A DNA stretch of 39,078 nt from Gammaproteobacteria bacterium (GTDB lineage Bacteria; Gemmatimonadota; Gemmatimonadetes; Longimicrobiales; Gaopeijiaceae), in NCBI GenBank assembly GCA_009840525.1, contig VXNP01000063.1, forward strand, positions 1-39,078, written 5' to 3'. Under the pieces are notes generated by a model. It did not search any database, was not told the DNA's origin, and worked only from the letters and a program-made list of their open reading frames with translations. The translations under genes were made by a program, and so were the position numbers. Positions 25,779 through 34,689 of the stretch are shown piece by piece (position 1 is the first letter of the stretch; each line of letters starts with the position of its first letter).

Positions 25779-26401
25779 TCGAAATCAACCTGATGCCCAG
25801 GGGGACGGGCCACGCCGCGCGCGGGCGGCGGTCGTCAGGGGAATCGTTGCCTCTGAGAGTCGCGTCGCCGTGGCACCTGGCGGCGAGCGTTCCCGGGCTG
25901 GCCACCATCCTGGTGCTGGCGTTGCTCCATCCGGTTGCCCGCGATCGGCAGCGACTTCTGGAGGATCGAGTCACTCGAGCCAGGGGCGACTCGGCCGCAC
26001 TGGCCGGTCTGATCTCCTCTGCGGACCAATTGCGTGCCGGACGCGATTCCGTGGCCGCGCGAGTGCAGGCTATCCGGGAGCTCGACCATGGGCGGTACGT
26101 CTGGTCCCACATCCTCGATGAAGTGGCGGCTGCAATGCCGCAGTTCACCTGGTTGACGCGTATCGCGCAAGCGGGCGGCGGCGACAAGGTCCAGGTGGAG
26201 ATCGAGGGACGAACCGCCAACACCTTTGCCCTGACGCGCTTCATGAACCGGCTGGAAGACTCTCCCTTTCTGACTTCCGTAAGCCTGGTCGGTACCGAGC
26301 AGGTGGCGGAACGACTGCCGGACGGTGCGGAGTGGGTCCTCAGCGCCTTTGTGCTCCAGGTATCCTACCAGCCGCGCCCGACCGTGGGGAACCCGGCATG
26401 A
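25775..26401 (+). CDS. pilN: Type IV pilus assembly protein PilN
   Basis: A 208-residue bitopic inner-membrane protein that docks PilM through its cytoplasmic N-terminus and pairs with PilO in the periplasm. It opens with the diagnostic VIEINLMP (family INLLP), followed by a basic stretch and a TM helix near 32-50 (HLAASVPGLATILVLALL). Next come a periplasmic coiled coil (RQRLLEDRVTRARGDSAALA) and a ferredoxin-like fold from about 100 (HILDEVAAAMPQFTWLTRI). The GTG start at 25775 overlaps the pilM stop as GTGA. A longer open frame upstream is not used, since the INLMP motif must be near the N-terminus. The stop overlaps pilO as ATGA. Confidence 0.9.
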   Translation: MIEINLMPRGTGHAARGRRSSGESLPLRVASPWHLAASVPGLATILVLALLHPVARDRQRLLEDRVTRARGDSAALAGLISSADQLRAGRDSVAARVQAIRELDHGRYVWSHILDEVAAAMPQFTWLTRIAQAGGGDKVQVEIEGRTANTFALTRFMNRLEDSPFLTSVSLVGTEQVAERLPDGAEWVLSAFVLQVSYQPRPTVGNPA

Positions 26402-27012
26402 TGATCGCGATCCCGGGTCCGCGGCCCGCGCTGCTGGCGGCGGTGCTGGTGACGCTGGCCGCAGCTCTGTTCTACCGTGAGCACCGCAGCCGGGACGGGG
26501 AGGTGCAGGGGCTGACGCGCCGTCTGGAGCAACTGGAGGCCGCAAACGAACGCGGTCGGAACCTGCTGCCCGAGGGGACCGCGCAACTTGCGAGCCGACT
26601 GAGACGCCACTCGGATCACATCGCGCGCCTCGAGCAGTTGATCCCCCGCACGGAGGAGGTCCCGGCGCTTCTGGAGTCACTGGCGGCCGAGGCCCGGCGG
26701 TCGGGGCTCGGAGACCTGGCTTTCATGCGCCCCGGAGAGGAGGAGGCGAATCCGTTCTACACGAAGCGGACCTACGAGATGTCCGTGGTGGGCGGCTACC
26801 ACGAGGTGGCCCGCTTTCTGACCGCGGTCGCGTCGCTGCCGCGCATCGTTACGCCGATGGAACTGGAGATGATCTCGATCCCCAATCTGGCCGTGGAGGA
26901 GGGTCCGGCGGTGCGCGCCCACTTTCGCATCGAGACATTCGTGCGTCCGCCAGCAGGGACGGCGCCCGCGCCCGGCGGATCGAACGGAACGCCAGCGGAG
27001 GTGGTCCGATGA
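26398..27012 (+). CDS. pilO: Type IV pilus assembly protein PilO
   Basis: A 204-residue inner-membrane protein that forms a heterodimer with PilN and holds PilP. Residues 8-26 form the TM helix (RPALLAAVLVTLAAALFY). Residues 33-90 are a coiled coil (QGLTRRLEQLEAANERG and RLRRHSDHIARLEQLIPRTE), and about 90-185 make the ferredoxin-like domain (YEMSVVGGYHEVARFLTAVA). The start is one of two adjacent ATG codons (26398 or 26401); the first overlaps the pilN stop as ATGA. A Pro/Ala/Gly tail ends the protein. Confidence 0.9.
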   Translation: MMIAIPGPRPALLAAVLVTLAAALFYREHRSRDGEVQGLTRRLEQLEAANERGRNLLPEGTAQLASRLRRHSDHIARLEQLIPRTEEVPALLESLAAEARRSGLGDLAFMRPGEEEANPFYTKRTYEMSVVGGYHEVARFLTAVASLPRIVTPMELEMISIPNLAVEEGPAVRAHFRIETFVRPPAGTAPAPGGSNGTPAEVVR

Positions 27013-27515
27013 ATGTGAAGCTGTTGCTCATGGTCGCCCTGGTGGCCCCGTTGCTTGCCCCCCGGACCATCATCCGGCAGGCTCGACCTCCGGCGTCCTC
27101 CGGCGAGAGCGTCCCCGGGACGCAGTCCGAAGCGAACCTGAGCGACGAAACGGGCGAGCCGGGTCTCGACCGCGAAGTCTTCGTCTACCCGGCAGGCGAC
27201 CGGCGTGACCCGTTTGAACGGCCTCTGCCCGGTAACCCGGCGGGTACCAGGTTCGAGGACCTTCGGCTCATCGGCGTCATCCATTCCCCCAACGCCGGGG
27301 AGAGCGTCGCTCTGGTCAGTTCCGGGACGGCGATCCCGGCGGCCGTGGCCGCCACCGGTGAACGCACTTTTCGCCTTCGCCAGAATGTGGTTCTCGGCGA
27401 AATGAGAGTCCTCCGGGTCGAGCCGGAGTACGTGATCGTCGAACTCCGCCGGTTCGGCATTGGAGAGCAGCGGGAGCTGCACCTGAGTCGGCCACCAGGG
27501 AGATTGGGGCGATGA
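27009..27515 (+). CDS. pilP: Type IV pilus assembly protein PilP
   Basis: A 168-residue periplasmic protein that joins the PilNO complex to the PilQ secretin. The N-terminus is a signal or anchor helix (MNVKLLLMVALVAPLLA); no lipobox cysteine follows, unlike E. coli-type PilP lipoproteins. An unstructured acidic stretch is followed by the family motif GDRRDPFERPL (about 58-68) and the beta-sandwich domain (EDLRLIGVIHSP, then FRLRQNVVLGEMRVLRVEP). The gene overlaps pilO by ATGA and pilQ by ATGA. Confidence 0.85.
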   Translation: MNVKLLLMVALVAPLLAPRTIIRQARPPASSGESVPGTQSEANLSDETGEPGLDREVFVYPAGDRRDPFERPLPGNPAGTRFEDLRLIGVIHSPNAGESVALVSSGTAIPAAVAATGERTFRLRQNVVLGEMRVLRVEPEYVIVELRRFGIGEQRELHLSRPPGRLGR

Positions 27516-28969
27516 GACCGATGCTGACCGCCTGGCTGTGCCTTGGGTGGCCGTGGATGAGTGTTTCCCTTGTCCACGGCAAGGCGTTCCCAGGTGCGCC
27601 CGGCTCCCTGGGGGATATTCATCTCGCTGGCGAGGCTACCCCTGCAATGCTCGCACGGCAGGTTGCTGAGCTGCCTCCCGGGGAACCGCGCATCACCGCC
27701 ACCTTCGTCTCTGCTCCCCTCCGGGATGTGCTCTTCACATTCTCGGAGTTCGCGGGCATCTCCATCGTCCCCGGGGCCGACGTGTCCGGCATCGTGTCGG
27801 CCGATATCCGGGACCAGCCCTGGGACGAAGCCCTTCGCGTCATTCTCGATTCGCACGGGCTGGCCGCGCGCGAGCTGGAAAACGGCATACTCAGGGTGGA
27901 CGACATTGAGAACCTCAACCGGCGCGAAGACGTTGAGCCCCTCGAGACCGGGGTTTTTCACATGAGCTACGCGACCGCCGCCGACCTGCTGCCCGCCGCG
28001 CAATCGCTTCTGAGCGACCGCGGCAGCGCATCCCTGTCGCTGGCCACCAACAGCGTCATCGTGATGGATGTCCCCAGAGTGCTGGCCCAGGTCGAAGCGC
28101 TCGTCGGGGAACTCGACATCCGCGCTCCCCAAATCACCATTTCCGCCCGGATCGTCTTCGTGAACCGAACGGGTCTGGAGGAACTCGGGGTCGCCTATGA
28201 TCTCCGGGACTCGCGGGGCCACCATTTGTTGCTCCCATCCGGTGCAGCGGATCCCGGCGAAGGCACCGGTGGGACGGGCGCGGAGGCCCCCGGGAACGAG
28301 GCAGCCGGCGAATCGGTCAGCGGCGACATGGTGTTGTTGGACGGAAGCTCCATCTCCGCACTCGGCAACGCAGCAACCCGCATCTCGGGGTCCGCGCTCT
28401 CCGTGCTGACCTCGCTGGTGTTGGGACGGCACACGCTGCTCGCCTTCCTGGAAGCGCTCGAGACGCTCAACCTGTCTCGCATGGAGGCGGCCCCGTACAT
28501 CTCCGTGCTGGACAACCAGACCGCCCGCATCCTTGTGGGCGAACGCACGCCAATCAGAGTGCTGGACGCGGGTGCCGGAAGCGCGGGAGGACTCCAGTCT
28601 CCGGTCGTGCCCACGGCCGCAGTGGAAATCCAGGAGACGGGTATCGTCTTCGAGGTAACCCCGCATGTCACCGAGGGAGGCCAAGTCCTGCTCGACCTGC
28701 ATGCGGAACGCTCCTTTGCGGAGTTCACCCCGGCCGCGTCCGACGCCGGAGTCATCTTCCATACGCAGGAAGCGTCTTCCCGCGTGCTGGTGCGGGACGG
28801 CGAGACGGTGGTCATCGGCGGTTTGACGGTGACCGAGGAGATTGAGAGCCGCTCGGGCATTCCTCTGCTGATGAGGATCCCGGTGCTCGGCGCCCTCTTC
28901 CGCGTCGACCGCAGGCAGACGATCCAGCGCGATCTGGTCATCCTGGTGACGCCGTACATCGAGAACTGA
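27512..28969 (+). CDS. pilQ: Type IV pilus secretin PilQ
   Basis: A 485-residue secretin, the multimeric outer-membrane channel through which the pilus leaves the cell. After a hydrophobic N-terminal leader come an N0/STN-type domain (TATFVSAPLRDVLFTFSEF, about 63-130) and an N1/KH-type domain (FHMSYATAADLLPAAQSLL to about 210). The secretin barrel follows (APYISVLDNQTARILVGE to RDLVILVTPYIEN), with the VPTAAVEIQETGIVFEVTP and RVLVRDGETVVIGGL core motifs. No AMIN domains are present, making it shorter than the usual 600-770 residues. A Gly/Pro-rich loop (about 250-275) sits in the barrel's N-terminal part. It is the last gene of the pilus run. The 122 bp after it hold the aroC promoter but no convincing terminator. 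Confidence 0.92.
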   Translation: MRPMLTAWLCLGWPWMSVSLVHGKAFPGAPGSLGDIHLAGEATPAMLARQVAELPPGEPRITATFVSAPLRDVLFTFSEFAGISIVPGADVSGIVSADIRDQPWDEALRVILDSHGLAARELENGILRVDDIENLNRREDVEPLETGVFHMSYATAADLLPAAQSLLSDRGSASLSLATNSVIVMDVPRVLAQVEALVGELDIRAPQITISARIVFVNRTGLEELGVAYDLRDSRGHHLLLPSGAADPGEGTGGTGAEAPGNEAAGESVSGDMVLLDGSSISALGNAATRISGSALSVLTSLVLGRHTLLAFLEALETLNLSRMEAAPYISVLDNQTARILVGERTPIRVLDAGAGSAGGLQSPVVPTAAVEIQETGIVFEVTPHVTEGGQVLLDLHAERSFAEFTPAASDAGVIFHTQEASSRVLVRDGETVVIGGLTVTEEIESRSGIPLLMRIPVLGALFRVDRRQTIQRDLVILVTPYIEN

Positions 28970-29029
28970 TTGCAGTTGGGACCGGGTCCGCAGGCCCGAC
29001 CTCATCCGGGTCGCGGCATACGCGCCGGG

Positions 29030-29058
29030 TTGACGACCGAGGGAGGGTTGGCTATGAC
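29030..29058 (+). promoter_or_regulatory. aroC: Sigma-70-type promoter for aroC-aroK-topA
   Basis: TTGACG (29030-29035), a 17-bp spacer and TATGAC (29053-29058) match the housekeeping consensus at five and four of six positions. The start of transcription would be near 29065, giving a leader of about 27 bases that contains the GGGGAG ribosome binding site before the ATG at 29092. It separates the housekeeping operon from the pilus genes. Confidence 0.65.
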
Positions 29059-29091
29059 TCCGCCAAACCACTCTCGGGGAGATTCAACCAC

Positions 29092-30300
29092 ATGAGGCGA
29101 ATCAGCTTTCGGACGGCCGGCGAGTCCCACGGACGCGGTCTGCTGGCGATTCTGGAAGGGCTGCCGGCAGGAATGCCGCTCTCGACCGAGCGCGATGTCG
29201 ACCCCGACATGAAGCGCCGCATGGCCGGGTACGGCCGCGGCCGCCGCATGCAGATCGAGGCCGACCGCATCGAGCTGATCTCCGGCGTGCGTCTCGGTGA
29301 GACGCTGGGTTCACCCATCGGGATGCTCCTCTGGAACCGCGACTGGAAGAACTGGACCACGGCGATGAGCCATGCTCGGCCGGATCCCGAGGGCAACCCC
29401 AAGGCGTTGCGCCGCATGCATCTGCCGCGCCCGGGACACGCCGATCTGGTCGGGGTGCTCAAATATGACCGGCATGACACCCGCGACATTCTCGAGCGGG
29501 CGAGCGCACGCGAGACGGCCGCCCGGGTGGCGTGCGGCGCCGTGGCCAGGACCCTGCTCCGGGAGTTCGGGATCACGGTGGGGTCGCATGTGACCTCAAT
29601 CGGGGATATCCAGGCCAATCTTCCGGGCGAGCTTCCGGCCGACCTCAACGCCGTCGCGGACGCCTCACCGGTGCGAATGCTGGATGCGGATGCGGCGGAC
29701 CGCGTCATCGCTTCCATCGACCGTGCCAAGGAGGAAGGAGACACGCTCGGAGGCATCTTCGATGTGGTGGTCCGGCATGTGCCGGTGGGCCTGGGGAGCT
29801 ACATCTCCTGGGACACCAAGCTGGATGGCCGCCTGGCGGGGGCGATGATGTCGATTCACGCCATCAAGGGGGTCGAGCTGGGCCTCGGGTTCGAGGGTGC
29901 CCGACGGTTGGGGTCGCGCGTGCACGATCACATTCAGCCCGCCCCCGGCGACCGGCCACCGAGCGGGTACGCACGCCCCTCCAACCGGGCCGGCGGCCTG
30001 GAGGGCGGGGTCACAACCGGCGAGCCTCTCGTCATCCGCGCCGCCATGAAGCCCATCTCGACGCTGCGCAAGCGGCTGCCCAGCGTGGACCTGCGGGACG
30101 GGTCGGTGGCCGACGCCGCCGTGGAGCGGAGCGACGTCTGCTCCGTGCCCGCAGCCGCGGTCGTGGGGGAGGCCATGGCCGCCCTCGTGGTGGCCGACGC
30201 CCTCATCGAGAAGTTCGGGGGCGACAGCCTCTCCGAGATGCGCCGGAACTACGAGGGCTACACCGCCTACCTGCGCGACCGCCGCCAGCGCCATGGATGA
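29092..30300 (+). CDS. aroC: Chorismate synthase
   Basis: A 402-residue enzyme catalysing the last shikimate-pathway step, 5-enolpyruvylshikimate-3-phosphate to chorismate with reduced FMN. The signatures FRTAGESHGRGL (5-16), RPGHADLVGVLKYDRHDTRD (about 115-134) and ERASARETAARVACGAVART are intact. SNRAGGLEGGVTTGEPLVIR and MKPISTLRKRLPSVD bind substrate and flavin. The length is normal for the bacterial 380-400 group. The ATG lies 8 bp after GGGGAG. The stop overlaps the aroK start by 8 bp, so the two shikimate genes are coupled. Confidence 0.97.
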   Translation: MRRISFRTAGESHGRGLLAILEGLPAGMPLSTERDVDPDMKRRMAGYGRGRRMQIEADRIELISGVRLGETLGSPIGMLLWNRDWKNWTTAMSHARPDPEGNPKALRRMHLPRPGHADLVGVLKYDRHDTRDILERASARETAARVACGAVARTLLREFGITVGSHVTSIGDIQANLPGELPADLNAVADASPVRMLDADAADRVIASIDRAKEEGDTLGGIFDVVVRHVPVGLGSYISWDTKLDGRLAGAMMSIHAIKGVELGLGFEGARRLGSRVHDHIQPAPGDRPPSGYARPSNRAGGLEGGVTTGEPLVIRAAMKPISTLRKRLPSVDLRDGSVADAAVERSDVCSVPAAAVVGEAMAALVVADALIEKFGGDSLSEMRRNYEGYTAYLRDRRQRHG

Positions 30301-30880
30301 CCCGGCCGGCGGCGGGAGTGTCCCACCCGCTCCTTCACGGATCCTCCTGGTCGGCTTCATGGCCAGCGGCAAGTCGGCCGTCGGTCGCGAACTGGCGGGG
30401 CTGCTCGGCTGGCGGTTCGTCGACTTCGACGCGGAAATCCGGCGCCGGACGGGGCATGACATCGCAGCCATCTTCGACCGCGGCGGCGAGAAGGAGTTCA
30501 GGGCCATCGAGGCGCGGGTGGCGCGCCGCCTGCTCCGCCGGGACCGGGCCGTTCTCGCGTCGGGCGGTGGCTGGGCCGCCCAACCCGGCCACATGGCGAG
30601 GGTAGCCGCCGACACGCTGTCCGTCTGGCTCAAGGTCACCGCGGAGACCGCGGTCGAGCGGGCCCGCAGGCAGGGCGTCGATCGACCTCTCCTCGATGTA
30701 CCCCGACCCGTCGAGCACGCCCGGCGCTTGCTTGCCCGCCGCGAACCGTACTACCGTCTCGCCCGCTTGACACTCGACAGCGAGGACGTTTCCGTAGCCG
30801 CACTGGCGGACCGAATCGCGCGTCTCGCCCGCCAGGAGATCAAACCAGCGTCCAGCCCGGAGCCAGCCCACCCGTCATGA
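30293..30880 (+). CDS. aroK: Shikimate kinase
   Basis: A 195-residue cytoplasmic kinase that makes shikimate-3-phosphate from shikimate and ATP. Walker A is GFMASGKS (21-28). The shikimate-binding FVDFDAEIRRRTG (42-54) has the conserved Asp, EFRAIEARV (68-76) the Arg, and SGGGW (90-94) the glycine loop. The lid segment RPLLD follows. The N-terminus has about 15 extra residues and the C-terminus a short Pro/Ser tail. It sits between aroC and topA, overlapping both, and its stop overlaps the topA start as ATGA. Confidence 0.94.
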   Translation: MDDPAGGGSVPPAPSRILLVGFMASGKSAVGRELAGLLGWRFVDFDAEIRRRTGHDIAAIFDRGGEKEFRAIEARVARRLLRRDRAVLASGGGWAAQPGHMARVAADTLSVWLKVTAETAVERARRQGVDRPLLDVPRPVEHARRLLARREPYYRLARLTLDSEDVSVAALADRIARLARQEIKPASSPEPAHPS

Positions 30881-33546
30881 AGCTCGTCATCGTCGAATCG
30901 CCCGCGAAGGGCAAGACCATAGAGCGCTTCCTTGGCCGGGACTATGAAGTGGCGGCGAGCTTCGGCCACATCCGCGATCTGCCCCGCACCGCCAAGGAGA
31001 TCCCGTCGGGCCTTCGCTCGCAGCCGTGGGCAAGGCTGGGCGTTGACGTCGACGGCGACTTCGAGCCGGTCTACGTTATTCCAGCGGAGTCGAAGAAGCA
31101 CATCACCGCGCTTCGCAAGAAGGTCCGCAGCGCGGATGAAATCATCCTGGCGACCGACGAGGACCGGGAGGGCGAGTCCATCAGCTGGCACCTCCTCGAA
31201 GTGCTCAAGCCGCGCATTCCGGTTCAGCGCATCGCATTCCACGAGATCACGTCGAGCGCCATCAGGGCCGCTCTCGCGAATCCGCGCCAGGTCGACGGAC
31301 AGCTGGTCCGCGCACAGGAGACCCGCCGCGTCCTTGATCGCCTGTTCGGCTACTCGCTTTCACCCGTGCTCTGGAAGAAGGTGCGAGCCGGGTTGAGCGC
31401 CGGCCGCGTGCAGAGCGCCGCGCTGCGTCTCGTGGTGGAGAGGGAAGAAGAGCGCCAGAGATTCGGATCCACCGAGTACTGGGCCGTGAAGGCTACCCTC
31501 GCCGAAGCCGCGCCCGCGGAGCGGAACGGCGAAGAAGCCGGCTTCGCAGCCGATCTGATCCGCACCGGTGGCAAGGCCGTCGCCACCGCGAAGAACTTCG
31601 ACGCCAGGACCGGCGCGCTGCGGCGCTCCGGCGGCGTGGTGGTGCTGGATGAAGCTGCGGCGGCCCGCGTTGCCTGGGAGACGATGACGACCCGTCCCTG
31701 GCGGGTCGGGCGCGTCGAGGAGAAGGAGTCCCGGCGGCGCCCGGCGCCCCCCTTCATAACCTCCACCCTGCAGCAGGCGGCGAGCTCCAAGCTGCGCATG
31801 ACCCCCAGGCGGACGATGAGGCTGGCGCAGCAGCTCTACGAGGGGGTCAATCTGGGCGGCGGCGACCGCCAGGGCCTGATCACCTACATGCGCACCGACT
31901 CCGTGAGCCTCAGCCAGGCCGCGCTGGCGGAGACTGCCGCGTTCATCCGCGAGAACCTCGGGGCCAGCTACCATCAGCGGCGTCAGTTCGCGACCCGCTC
32001 CCGCAGCGCTCAGGAAGCGCACGAAGCCATCCGCCCGACTTCGATTCGCCGTACTCCCGAGTCGCTCCGCGGGATACTTGACGCCGACCAGCTCAAGTTG
32101 TACGGGCTGATCTGGCGGCGCGCCGTGGCTTCGCAGATGGCCGACGCCCGCATCGCCCGCACCATCATCGAGTTCAGGGTGGACGCGGGCGAACACGGCC
32201 ACATTTTCCGGTCGGTCGGCACAGTGGTGCGTTTCGACGGGTTCCTGCGGGTGTGGGGCACGAGTCGCAAGGACGTCATCCTGCCCCGGCTGGTGGAGGG
32301 TCAGATCGTGGGCGGAGATGAGCCCGCCGTGTTGAAGCCTCGCTCCGGGGACGAGCCGGCTGCGCGCATCGACATCATCGAAGTCAATCCTCTGGGCAAC
32401 CACACGCAGCCACGCTCGCGCTTTTCGGAGGCGACGCTGGTGCGCAAGCTCGAGGAGGAGGGCATCGGGCGACCCTCCACCTACGAACCCACGCTCGCCA
32501 AGCTTCGCGAGCGGAACTACGCGATCCGCAAGAAGGGCGTCCTGGTGCCCACCTACGTGGGTCTGTGCGTCACGCATCTGCTGCGCGACCACTTCCCGCA
32601 CTACGTGGACCTCAAGTTCACGGCAGGCATGGAGGATTCCCTCGATCGCATCGCCGGCGGATCCGTCGATCACGTGCGCTTCCTCTCGGACTTCTTCCGG
32701 GGCGACGGCGATGGCGCACCCGGCCTGGAGATGCGGATCGAGGAAGAACTTCCCCGCATCGACTATCCTGCCCTGGCCGTGGGCGATGACCCGGCTACGG
32801 GCGATCCCCTCCTCGTGCGCATCGGCAAGCAGCATGTCTTTCTCCAGCGGGGGAGGGAGAAGGACAGCCCAAGGGCTACGCTTCCGGTGGACCTCCTCAT
32901 CGATGAACTGACTCCGGAGAAGGCCTCGGAGCTGATCGAGCTGCGGCTGCGCGGCAGGAGCCCGCTCGGACGGGACGACGAAACCGGACTCAACATCTAT
33001 GTCCGCACAGGCCCGTTCGGCCCCTATGCTCAATTGGGCGAAGACGATGCGGAGCCGAAGCGGGCCAGCCTCCCGAAGGGCATGTCACCCGAACAGGTCG
33101 ATCTGGATTTCGCCCTCCGGCTGCTGTCGCTTCCCCGCATGCTGGGAGAGGACCCCGGGACGGGGCAGCCGGTGAAGGCCGGGCTGGGCAGGTACGGTCC
33201 CTATGTCAACCGGGCGAAGACCTACCGCAACCTCGACTCGGTGGAGCGGGCGTTCGACATTACGCTGGAGGAAGCGCTCCAGCTCCTGAACGTCAAGCCG
33301 CGCAGGCCCGTGCTCGCGGTCGCAGGCCGGCACCCGGAGACGGACGAGCCCCTGAACATCTACAGGGGGCGCTACGGGCCCTATGTCACGGACGGCAAGG
33401 TGAACGCCAGCATCCCCAGGGGGCGCAGTCCCGAGTCCCTCGGCGTCGACGAGGCGCTTGACCTGCTGGCCCGGGCCGCCGCGCGCAAGGCCGCCGGCAA
33501 GGGCGGCCGCCGCACCGGAACCGTCCGGACCCGCAGGCGGCGGTGA
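30877..33546 (+). CDS. topA: DNA topoisomerase I (type IA)
   Basis: An 889-residue type IA topoisomerase that relaxes negative supercoils through a 5'-phosphotyrosine link. The Toprim domain opens the protein (MKLVIVESPAKGKTIERFLG) and has LATDEDREGESISWHLLE near 90-107. The active-site Tyr337 lies in GLITYMRTDSVSLSQ, and SAQEAHEAIRPT and EEEGIGRPSTYEPTLAKL follow. Instead of zinc fingers the C-terminus carries three RxGPYG-type repeats, with RTGPFGPYAQLGE near 708, GLGRYGPYVN near 769 and RGRYGPYVTDGKVNASIPRG near 829, and a Lys/Arg-rich tail. It is coupled to aroK and followed closely by the Xer gene. Confidence 0.96.
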   Translation: MKLVIVESPAKGKTIERFLGRDYEVAASFGHIRDLPRTAKEIPSGLRSQPWARLGVDVDGDFEPVYVIPAESKKHITALRKKVRSADEIILATDEDREGESISWHLLEVLKPRIPVQRIAFHEITSSAIRAALANPRQVDGQLVRAQETRRVLDRLFGYSLSPVLWKKVRAGLSAGRVQSAALRLVVEREEERQRFGSTEYWAVKATLAEAAPAERNGEEAGFAADLIRTGGKAVATAKNFDARTGALRRSGGVVVLDEAAAARVAWETMTTRPWRVGRVEEKESRRRPAPPFITSTLQQAASSKLRMTPRRTMRLAQQLYEGVNLGGGDRQGLITYMRTDSVSLSQAALAETAAFIRENLGASYHQRRQFATRSRSAQEAHEAIRPTSIRRTPESLRGILDADQLKLYGLIWRRAVASQMADARIARTIIEFRVDAGEHGHIFRSVGTVVRFDGFLRVWGTSRKDVILPRLVEGQIVGGDEPAVLKPRSGDEPAARIDIIEVNPLGNHTQPRSRFSEATLVRKLEEEGIGRPSTYEPTLAKLRERNYAIRKKGVLVPTYVGLCVTHLLRDHFPHYVDLKFTAGMEDSLDRIAGGSVDHVRFLSDFFRGDGDGAPGLEMRIEEELPRIDYPALAVGDDPATGDPLLVRIGKQHVFLQRGREKDSPRATLPVDLLIDELTPEKASELIELRLRGRSPLGRDDETGLNIYVRTGPFGPYAQLGEDDAEPKRASLPKGMSPEQVDLDFALRLLSLPRMLGEDPGTGQPVKAGLGRYGPYVNRAKTYRNLDSVERAFDITLEEALQLLNVKPRRPVLAVAGRHPETDEPLNIYRGRYGPYVTDGKVNASIPRGRSPESLGVDEALDLLARAAARKAAGKGGRRTGTVRTRRRR

Positions 33547-33562
33547 GGAGGCGCGGGGCCGC

Positions 33563-34480
33563 GTGAGCGTGAGTCCGGAGGCCGGCGAGTTTCTGCGGTC
33601 GCTGGCCGACGAACGACAACTCTCCCCGAACACGGTCTCCGGCTACCGGCGCGACATTCGGGACTTCGAGCGCTTCTTCGCCGACTACACCGGGCATGCC
33701 GGCTGGAACTGGACCGACGTCGACCGACTCGCCCTGCGGGGCTTCCTCGGACACTGCCGCCGCCGCCGGCTTTCCCGGCGCACCTCGGGACGCAAGCTCT
33801 CGGCGCTCCGCTCGCTGTTTCGCTTCCTGCACCTCGAAGGGCACATTGAGAGCAATCCCGCGCGCGCTCTGCGCACGCCCCGCGCCGACAAGCGCCTTCC
33901 CGGACACATGTCACAGGCCGACGCGGAGGCCGTCTTCCGTGTTGCAGAGGCGCGCGCGTCCGAGAACACCTTTCTCGGCACGCGCAACCTGGCGATCCTG
34001 GAGATCCTCTATGGAAGCGGGGTGCGCCTGGCCGAGCTCCACGGGCTCGACCGCGACCGCGTCGACCTGATTTCCGACCGCGTACGCGTGATGGGGAAGG
34101 GCCGCAAGGAGCGCATCGTGCCGCTGACCGGGGCCGCGGTCCGGGCGCTCAGGCGCTACGAACCGCACCGCGAGCGCGTGGTATCGCTGAACGACGGCGA
34201 CCGCCGCGCCGCCATCGTAAGCCGCCACGGCCGCCGCCTCTCGCGGCGCTCCATCCAGTATGTCGTGCGCAATGCGCTGGAGCGCGGGGCAGAGGCGGAG
34301 GGGCTTTCCGTTCACTCGCTCCGGCACAGCTTCGCGACCCATCTCCTCGACTCCGGCGCCGATCTGGTGTCGGTCAAGGAGCTGCTGGGCCACATCTCGC
34401 TTTCCACGACGCAGATCTACACCCACACATCCAGGGAACGGCTCAAGCGCATCTACCGCGGCGCGCACCCGCGCGCCTGA
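33563..34480 (+). CDS. xerC: Xer-type tyrosine recombinase
   Basis: A 305-residue site-specific recombinase that, with a partner, resolves chromosome dimers at dif. The N-terminal SAM-like core-binding domain runs over residues 1-95 (SPNTVSGYRRDIRDFERFF). The catalytic domain has the full set: Arg in YGSGVRLAEL, Lys in GKGRKERIVPL, HSLRHSFATHLLDSGADL (His-x-x-Arg and second-site His) and the nucleophile Tyr in STTQIYTHTS. The start is a GTG at 33563 preceded by GAGGAGG at 33544-33550. The frame extends upstream into topA but lacks domain sequence there. XerC rather than XerD is inferred from its place between topA and hslV, as in Bacillus codV. Confidence 0.9.
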   Translation: MSVSPEAGEFLRSLADERQLSPNTVSGYRRDIRDFERFFADYTGHAGWNWTDVDRLALRGFLGHCRRRRLSRRTSGRKLSALRSLFRFLHLEGHIESNPARALRTPRADKRLPGHMSQADAEAVFRVAEARASENTFLGTRNLAILEILYGSGVRLAELHGLDRDRVDLISDRVRVMGKGRKERIVPLTGAAVRALRRYEPHRERVVSLNDGDRRAAIVSRHGRRLSRRSIQYVVRNALERGAEAEGLSVHSLRHSFATHLLDSGADLVSVKELLGHISLSTTQIYTHTSRERLKRIYRGAHPRA

Positions 34481-34689
34481 CGCGGCGGGACCCGAGCCGC
34501 CCGACCCGTCGCGATCCCCGCGCACTGACCGTCGGGCCCCCGTTCCCGCGGATTCCCGGATGCCACTGACCGCACCCGCCCCTCGTCCGGGTGTACTCTT
34601 TGCATGATTGGATGCATCTTTCGCTCGCTGATCCTCCCATTCGCACATGGGGCTTCGCGATTCCCTTCCCTCACCAGACCCGAGAACAC

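Noticed and set aside
34591..34689. Upstream start for hslV giving 33 more residues
   Set aside because: HslV needs a short propeptide before the catalytic Thr; MTTQSFHG followed by TTVLAV fits the family exactly.
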